The notes under the pieces: model-generated | Told to the model about the DNA's origin: nothing | Seen by the model: the letters and a program-made list of their open reading frames with translations, nothing else | Database searches by the model: none | Program-made: the position numbers and the translations under genes | Part shown: positions 56,277 through 64,000 of the stretch, piece by piece | Layout: each line of letters begins with the position of its first letter | Numbering within the stretch: position 1 is the first letter of the stretch | Assembly: GCA_008921705.1 (NCBI GenBank) | Contig: VFFE01006799.1 | Span: forward strand, 223,651-287,650 | Direction: 5' to 3' | Source: Burhinus oedicnemus | Lineage: Eukaryota; Chordata; Aves; Charadriiformes; Burhinidae | DNA: 64,000 nucleotides

Positions 56277-59200
56277 GCATGTCAAGTTTCCCAGGGAAAT
56301 CTGCTTTCTGTTTTTGGCTGCTGCTCTTTTGGAGGGGGGGAAAAAACAGTTCAAAACCAATGTTGATTAGATACAAAGGATATTTACAAGGAAAGATACA
56401 GTTACCTGGTTATTTCCATGGCTCTTAATGGAATCTGCCTGGATCTCTCTCTGCAGTGCTGCTGTTTGAGATACTTGGTGATATTCCTGCTTTTGAGCAA
56501 AATAGTGTTTGCCATGTAGTATTTGCACTTTGTCTGTACTGGACTGAAGGTTAAGTGTTTCTTGTATACAGTGTCAGTATACAAAATAATATTCTGTCTT
56601 AAAGCCTTTTTTCCCCCCTGAAAGTGCAGTTGATTTCTTGAGTGAAATAACGAATTGAAATGTAATGACTGGAAATCTGTACATTTGAGAAGGATCAAAG
56701 CTGATTCTTCGCAGCCATTGCCATTAAGTAGGCTGGGTGGTCAGTGTGTGCTTGGAAAACCACAAACAGTGGTGACTTCCTGTCTCGAGTCTTCTGCAGA
56801 GGGAGGCAGCTCTGCCATCTACGGTCCATTGGTACTTTTCAGTGATGCAGTTACAGCACCTACCTGTGGATTGTCACTTCAGTTTTAGCCACACCATAGC
56901 ACCGTTGCATTTAAGATTAAGACTTTTCAATTTTAGGTTGGGATTTCAATACACAAACAGTACTGTTTGATGTTACGGCTCAGCCAGTGTATTAGCTATT
57001 TGCTGCTAAAAAATGTGAGCCTGCCCCTAACCCTGGCTAGGCTGGCCCTGTGTTTCCTTGACACTTGAATGTATCTGTTCCTGTGCTGTCTTGGTTTGAG
57101 GAGCTATGCTGGCAGTGAACTGTTCCGTGGCTTTCTACAGTTTGGTTTTTAGTGGATACCTTCCTGTTGCTCAGCTTGTGTCAGGGTCAGAAAAGTGGCA
57201 ACGTGGGCAGTAGGAATATGAAAGTGGAGGACACAGGACTACAGTTTCCACAATAGCCTTCGTTTGTATGTGACTAAGCCAATTATGCCTGCTTAAGGAG
57301 TGGGCTTGTGTGTGCTGTAATACTTCACTTCTGCATTCCTTGCTCTGGATTCCATGTTTTGAAACTTAACTGGTAGGAGCAGATGTTAGTGGAGATACTG
57401 CATTTCCTCCATAGTCTAAGGGAATAATGAAGGATGGTAAGTATAAATTGATGCCATTTAGTTGACAGTATCCAAGCAAACAACAGAAGTTCTTTTCAGT
57501 TTGTCCAAACAGGATTTATTCCAGTTGTATCTGATTTCCACTTATTCAGAACTCAAGGCGATAAAAGGTGGCAAGCAGGATACAGAGTGGAAGGCTTACT
57601 TTTGCCAGAGCTGCATGGGATGAGACTGACATATTAGAGGTGAGATTAGCCAAGCAGTAAGACAGATATTTTGTCCCGAGGGAAAGGTGTGTATGTATTT
57701 TAGGGAGAGGTGGTTTTTTTTTTTTTGTTTCTTCGTCCACATATAAGACCAATTACACCTTACTCCTTAGTTGCTTTTTATATATTCATATTTTTGACAA
57801 AGGTTCTGTAGCGAAATAAGCTAAATTAGCCCAGGGTGTTGAGAGTCATGGGTTAATTTCTCAGAAATGCAGAGGTATTATTAAAAAAAAAAAAAAAAGA
57901 CTATTTTTCTCTAAACATTCTCTGTTCTGCTAATGGAGTAATAATTCTAATTGGCAGTGTGTTGCATTAGTTTGTTGAATTATAGTATCAGCAAAGCAAT
58001 GAAGATGCTTTACAAATAATGCTAGACATTTTAAGATACTTGCCAGGTCATGGTTAGGTAATGATTCATTTCACAGGTATACTGCTTATGTTAGTACTGC
58101 ATTTGTGCAATCCAGAGAAGAGGGGGTGCTTGATAATATTTCATAGTGGTTTCTGAGTAATGTGGAGAAAAAAAGTCATTGACATCTGGTACTCATGATC
58201 TCTAAAAGAAAAATTGGAAACAACTGACAAATAGTGAAGATTGTAGATGCAATTTGTATAGTACCAGTTAATTTTCCAAAAAATAAATTATCTCCAGTGA
58301 GAGTCAGAACAGTTTCGTTTGAATGACTTTTCCTTCAAAAGAAGTGTAAAGGAAATCTCACTTTCGTAGCTTCATTTTATTAGCACTGACAATACAAAGC
58401 TCCATTACTTTTAAAAAAAATTTTAAAAATCCAGAATTCCTCTAAAACATGTGGCCTAGTCTCTTACTTGAAATAAACCCTGTTTATATGTAATTTTTAA
58501 AGAAATGTAAGTTGCAATAGTGCTAATATGTAAACATGCATTTTTTGAAGCAATGTAAATGAAGAAAAAGCAAGCTGGTTGTTACAAATGCTGTATTCCA
58601 GAATCCATTTAAAAAAAAAAAAATTGCTTGCCCCAGGGAAATTTCACTTTGGTACATTGGGAACCTGCTAGTAGTTGAAAAAGACGTACTTTTTTTGTCT
58701 GAATATTTCATATGATTAAATACATGTTATATTTGATTATGTTTTTCTTCTATAAGGATCTTATGTAAAAATTATTTCATTTTATTTTAGAAAGAACCAG
58801 GAAGGTGATGTAATGTCCTAAAATACAAGGATGCAAGTTGCAAAATGATTTTATATCATACTAAGATCTGCAGAGATAGAGGTGATTTCTGGCAATGATC
58901 AATTATGGTATCCATAGACATTGATAAACCAAGTTTCTCTTTAAGCTTCCATTTAGCAAGGAAATTTTAGTAAAAAGTTTCTGCATAGTCCTCATCTATT
59001 CTGTTGAACACACTAGACCAGCAAGAGCTGGCAGTTGATAGAAAATATCCTTTAAAGCACTAGGTGGCAGAGGAGTGTAGCTTTCTGGTAGGTGCAGAAC
59101 AAAAGCCAAAGATCACTAATGAGATAGGAAACAGTCAGTGTCAGATTCAAGAAATTTGCACCTGTGTAAGCAAAAGATCTGCAAAAAGACTAAATTTGCC

Positions 59201-60425
59201 AAGTATGAAGAAAAATAAAGTAGTTGTTATGACACATAAACTAATCTATTGTAATTTATTATTGTGACTAAATTTAATCAGATCTATACTGAGAACTACT
59301 GCGCTGGCTTTTGTGTATATTTATGCACTTCTGCTCTTTGCTGGATGAATTACTTGAAATTGCAGTTGTACCTATCATTTTTCCCAAACAAAATAGTGGA
59401 GCTCTCTTTACACCTCTTGATTATGGATGGCTTTGTATGTTGCTTTGTGTGCCTAGTGTATTCAGTTAGTTGACATTTTATTTATGCAGCTAGAAAGTCC
59501 TGCAAATAATAGGTCTGGCAGAATTCCAGTGAATTTCAAGTTATAACTACCTTGAATTTGTAGAGTCAGAAGGATCGATTTGCAAACATCAGACACGAAG
59601 TGGAAAGAAAAGAAAACCGATGTGATGTTTAAATGTATATTAGTTGCTTGGAAGGGAACAGAAGATTGTCTGCTCCATCAAAGTTTTAAAATGTTGTGGA
59701 ATCACAGGAGTGATAAAGGTGCCTGTATCTTTAGAACTTGTTAATTAGTATTTAAACAAGATATTAGCAAAAATCTTTCTTTTAGCTCACATGAATGCAT
59801 GGTGTAATTTATACAGTGCATGAAGATCAGTAAATACAAGTAGTTTCCAAATAATTTGCCTAATTCTTAACCTGCCGAAGAGTTTAAGAATGAGGCCAAA
59901 TAGGAGGAAAATCAATTAAAGTAATGAGAAGTAAGTAGGCAATGCACCAGTGATGGATCTAGTTTTGCCTTCTCTGTGTATATTCCTAGGAAGTTCTGTT
60001 GAAGTCAGTGGAGTATAATTCAAGGCAGGATTTCGTCCAATGTACTGAAACCCTGGACATATGTATGTGTGCAAGTATATATGTTTTTAATACCTATGAA
60101 ACTACCACTAGATACCAACAGGACTGGGTTTACAGCTGAAAACTAAGATTGCATTTGATGAATGTAGTAAATTGAGTCTAGTCAGTTGATACTTGAATTT
60201 CTTTCAAACATCCTATATTTCAGTTTTCCCTGGCTGAGGACAATATACATATTTAGAAGAAGGGGTATAGGATTGATTTCATATTGAATGTGCTGGATAA
60301 ACATATGAAAAGCAAAACCGAAACTGCTCTAGAGCAGAAGACCCAAAACAAAAGCTTTTATGCAGTTGTCAATGTACAATATTTGGCAGGGATTTCGCTA
60401 AAGCCTCATTCCTGGATCATGTGAA

Positions 60426-60460
60426 ATTATTATTATTAATAATAGTGATAATAATAATAA
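60426..60460 (+). repeat. ATT/ATA trinucleotide microsatellite
   Basis: ATT repeats switch to AATAATAGTGATAATAATAA. The tract is imperfect, about 35 bases long, and likely polymorphic. Confidence 0.85.
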
Positions 60461-62009
60461 AGCAGATTTCCTGGTTCTAAGATGGTGGGTCAAAGATGAA
60501 GAAGCAAAGATTTGGAAAATCACTAGGCAGAAAACCAATCCTATATTATTATTTTCTTAAGTGTCATACCTTTTAAACCAATCCTATGATTTTGAAGATT
60601 TGGGATATACTTAGTGTGTTCTGATCATCCAAATACACAAGCATCTGACTGTTTCCCTTGGTTTCTTGAAAGACTCTTCTCTATACAAGGTGGTCCTGAT
60701 GGAGTTGTTCCCACTACACAAGCATATAGAAATGTTCTGTCTGATATGTCCTGGGTATAAGCTTGATTAATCCTTCATGTGTCCTAAATTTGGGACCAGC
60801 TCACGAGGCTCGAGAGGAATAGGCATATTAAATACAGTGTGTGTCATGGTGTGGAAGGACAATCAGTCCCTACTTAAACAGCTGACAGCTTTTACATCCA
60901 TTCGCAATGTATACTAATGCTGTTTCTATTCCCAGCCCCATCACACAGCCTCATCGGCTTGTCTATCAATATGGTTACAGCTCTATTTTCCATTATGGTG
61001 TAGCTCTAGAGCACATTATGTGAAATACTTCCAATGGAACTAAGGATTTTGAACAGGCTATTGGAAAGATGTATGTTTCATTTTATAATCTGGGATTAGT
61101 ATTAAATACAAAGAATAGTGGTTTTAAAGGGGCTACACTGATTAGCTTAAGGCTCAAAATTGGCAGGCCAGTCCTGTAGGAAAGGTTTATTCTAAATATA
61201 TTGGGTTCAGAAGTTCCTACTCATTCATCTTTTGACTGTTCCTACTCAGTCATAATCAGATCAAGCAAAGCATCTAGGGTGTTTTTAAGAATAACATCAG
61301 GATTCAGTCCAATTAAAGATATCTTCTATAATTCTGTCACTCTTAAACAGGATAAGTGATACCTTGATCTTCAAGAAGCCATTGATTTCAGTAGAATTTC
61401 TTTTAAAGGAAATTATAATTCCAAGTGGCTGAGAGGCAGGCTGTAAAGCATCAAGCTGTTGTGTTACAAAGTCACTTCATGAGATCATGAAAGTGTTTTT
61501 TTTATTGAAATCAAGGAAATAAAAAATAAGCCTGTCAGTTGCCAACCCCCATCATTATACGTCACTTGAGCCCATGAGTCCAGCTCGTCCATAGTCCTTT
61601 GGATAAGGTCATTTATGAACAAAGAATGTAATCTTTTAGGAGTTCAGGAGAATGCCGAGACATTTGGATTTCTCTTGCTCCAAATGAATCCTTCTCAGAT
61701 ATTTTTGTCCAGCGCAGAGTAGATTGCCACCAACTTACTTTGGAAAAGGAATGGAGGAAGGGTTGAAGATGAAGGAGGTACAGTCATTGGCAAGTATGTA
61801 GAAATAAGAGGCATCCTGTTGCTATGTATGTAATATGAGGAGTACAATAGGAGTTACTGCAAGAAACACACCTACATTGTGCAACTGAGTGAATAACTGC
61901 AAAGTACCCGTCTGTGTGGCACTGCAGAAATGGATGGCATAGCAAATACCGCTCCGTCATGCATGAATTTCATGTTAGCAATTTATATTGGAAGCTAAAT
62001 GGCATGATT

Positions 62010-62150
62010 CCTACTTGACAGGTGGCAAACTGAGGTGCAGAAAGAGCAAGTGAATTTCTCAAAATTGCTCCCTCAGTCAGTGGCAGAGGAAGGAACTGAA
62101 GCTATTTGCAGATTATCAGCCTGTTGTATTCTCTGCTGCATCACAGGTTA
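62010..62150 (-). mobile_element. MIR-like tRNA-derived SINE remnant
   Basis: The + strand reads GGCAAACTGAGGTGCAGAAA, then AAGTGAATTTCTC, a CTCAGTCAGTGGCAGAG segment and GGAACTGAAG. This follows the order of the reversed MIR-class core (ACTGAGGCACAGAGAGGTTAAG, then TGGCAGAGC). It is diverged, as expected for an ancient amniote element. An L2/L3 tail is the alternative. Confidence 0.5.
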
Positions 62151-64000
62151 GGCAATAATAATAATTATCACTTGTGGCCTTTAATATAGGTAGGTTTGTG
62201 TTTTAATCAAGTAAACTGCTGCAAAGATACTATATATCTAAATATTTGTTAGGACAGTGATCCATGAGGGCCATTATCCAGAGCTCTTCAGATAAGCTGG
62301 AAATCTGGTTTATGACTAAATGATGCCTTCTTTTTTTTTCTTTTTTCATTTGAGAACAGGAGGAAAAACAGTGTATTTTTTGCAGGAAGCTTCCAAGGAC
62401 CAGACTCAATCACTTCTTATCTGCAGAAAAGTGACACCCTAAAATAAAAGCCATTCTCTGCACTGGGGTTATTTATAAGAGTATGACTCAGCTGGACAAC
62501 AATGGCAGAATCTGTCCCCAGGAATTTTTTAATGTATGAATCTAAAAATAAGTGTAGTCCTAAAAGTAAAAGATTGCTCCTCCACAGATTAGATTCCTTT
62601 GGTCCAGGAATAAGGTGCCTTCTTTATCTGCTATATGCAAGACATTCTGTCTAATAGGAAAAAACCCCTAACCCAAACAATACAAGCAATTAAATTGTTT
62701 GAAAAAAACCCAAACTGTAGGATCCAGAGATCATTCATGAGCAAAACCAGCAGTACCAATGTGCAAAGAATTGGTTTAGATCACTTCTCAAATAAAACAT
62801 TGTTCCTCTGAGACATTTTGTGCTGAAAAATATGAAGGAAGAGGATTTGCGATCATTTTTTCCCTTTTCTTTCTGATCAAAGAGGTGTACTTTGCTTTCA
62901 AGCCACCAGAGTGTATCTTCTTCATCCTGCTGATTTGGCAGATGCTGGAATCCCTGAATCTGTTGCTTAGGTTATATGACTATCAGATTCAACAGGCAGC
63001 CGATTGAGAATAGGTAGTCTAGATCAAAAGTAATATTCTTTTCAGTTTATTGATGTTATAATGACCCTGATTGCAATGACTATATCTTCCCAAGAGCATG
63101 GACACTGGCTTTGTTAATATGATTTTCAAGAATGCTATCTGTATCAGGAACATAGCACTTGAAGGAGCAAAAAAAAAAGACTCCATATCCTTCTTTGGCA
63201 GATCTTACAGCCACATCTGGGTCTGAGAAATATGAAGGAGAATCTGAGACTTTAAAAAGATTCCTTTCTTTCCAAAGATAAAGCTGAACTGAAAAAGTGA
63301 TGACCGGTGATAAATATGTTTCACCAAGTTTTCCTAGCCTGTGAAGATAAAAAATAAAGAGATGAAAGTTCCTTGCCGAATTCAAAGCTGTAGAGCACTG
63401 TCAGGCAGGCTACTTTTTGGGCATACTATATCCGTGTCCCAACAGAATTCCTCTTACGTGTCTGCAGTCAGTGTTAATCATAACCACAAGTAGATGTCAT
63501 TAATAGAGCAAGCAGCAGAAAAAAATATTTTTTCCTAAGCCATCTATGTTCTGAAGGTCACTAGAATGCAGACACAGGTGTATTCAACAGAAAAGCCAGG
63601 TGCCTGCAGAAATTGCTTTACCGGTGGACTGGGTATTGCTTGCAAAGCCTGTTTTCAAGATGTTGGCCACTGGGAACTGGTGCCCACTTCAGCTTCTGAG
63701 AAAGGCTCGAGGGCTCCCCTGTATAGAAACAACCATGCTTATAGCCCATTTCTCAGGCTCTTCACACTCGTGCCACTAGATGTGGTGTGTCCGTTACAGA
63801 AAAGCATCTCTTCCCACTTTCTAGACTAGACAACACAACATCACTGGCCTGCGCAGGAACGCTAACAGCAGCTCTGCACTGACAGTCTCAGAGGGGTAGT
63901 TGTGCAAAAAAATCATTCCCACTGATTGCTGGGGAACAACAAGCAAGTACAAAGCCTCATGGACATGGTGCAAAACACATCTTGGTTTGGTTGTATGCAG

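Larger units (their letters stand above)
56300..64000. other. Non-coding stretch towards the HECW1 side
   Basis: About 7.7 kb with only short frames of no recognisable family. Contents include poly(T) near 57715, poly(A) near 57880 and 58610, a TAAT-rich patch at 57930-58080, an ATT/ATA microsatellite and an old SINE-like remnant. No exon of HECW1 was recognised. By human synteny its first exon should lie well beyond the window. Confidence 0.55.

Overview
The window reads as a bird nuclear genome. Three 5'-truncated chicken-repeat-1 (CR1) LINE copies carry recognisable reverse-transcriptase-ORF peptides. A solo LTR of a type I associate with avian endogenous retroviruses sits in an intron. 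Introns are short and gene promoters are CpG-rich. The gene trio C7orf25 homologue (-), PSMA2 (-), MRPL32 (+) matches the order I know from human 7p14.1 between GLI3 and HECW1, so the left side should face GLI3 and the right side HECW1. That placement is inferred from synteny, because neither flanking gene is visible.

Layout. Positions 1-32,900 are almost entirely non-coding: low-complexity DNA, a 24-bp polypurine tandem repeat (9270-9365), three CR1 copies (18941-19690 -, 27790-28085 +, 29577-31020 +) and a ~148-bp near-perfect palindrome (20615-20762). At 32944-34905 the sequence supports a small three-exon gene I do not recognise. It has a TATA-like box, a signal-peptide exon, an exon for a cysteine-free Ser/Thr/Pro/Glu-rich tail, and a probable 3'UTR exon with a poly(A) signal. 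After a further non-coding stretch comes the single-coding-exon C7orf25 homologue (39697-40965, -), with a splice acceptor just upstream and a CpG-island promoter at 42600-43380. PSMA2 (47380-54001, -) can be traced through all eight coding exons to a complete 234-residue proteasome subunit. It shares a bidirectional CpG-island promoter with MRPL32 (54408-55911, +), a three-exon gene for a 186-residue mitochondrial ribosomal protein. Positions 56,300-64,000 are non-coding apart from an old SINE-like remnant and a microsatellite.

How the genes relate. PSMA2 (20S proteasome alpha ring) and MRPL32 (large mitoribosomal subunit) are housekeeping genes started head-to-head about 400 bp apart. Their shared promoter contains a repeated module: two inverted CCAAT boxes and three CATGCYGGGA (ZNF143-like) sites spaced 62-63 bp. 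All three housekeeping genes have a YY1-like ATGGCG element at or near the start. No operon-like or defence-like system is visible. The least explained items are the small secreted-protein gene and the long palindrome.
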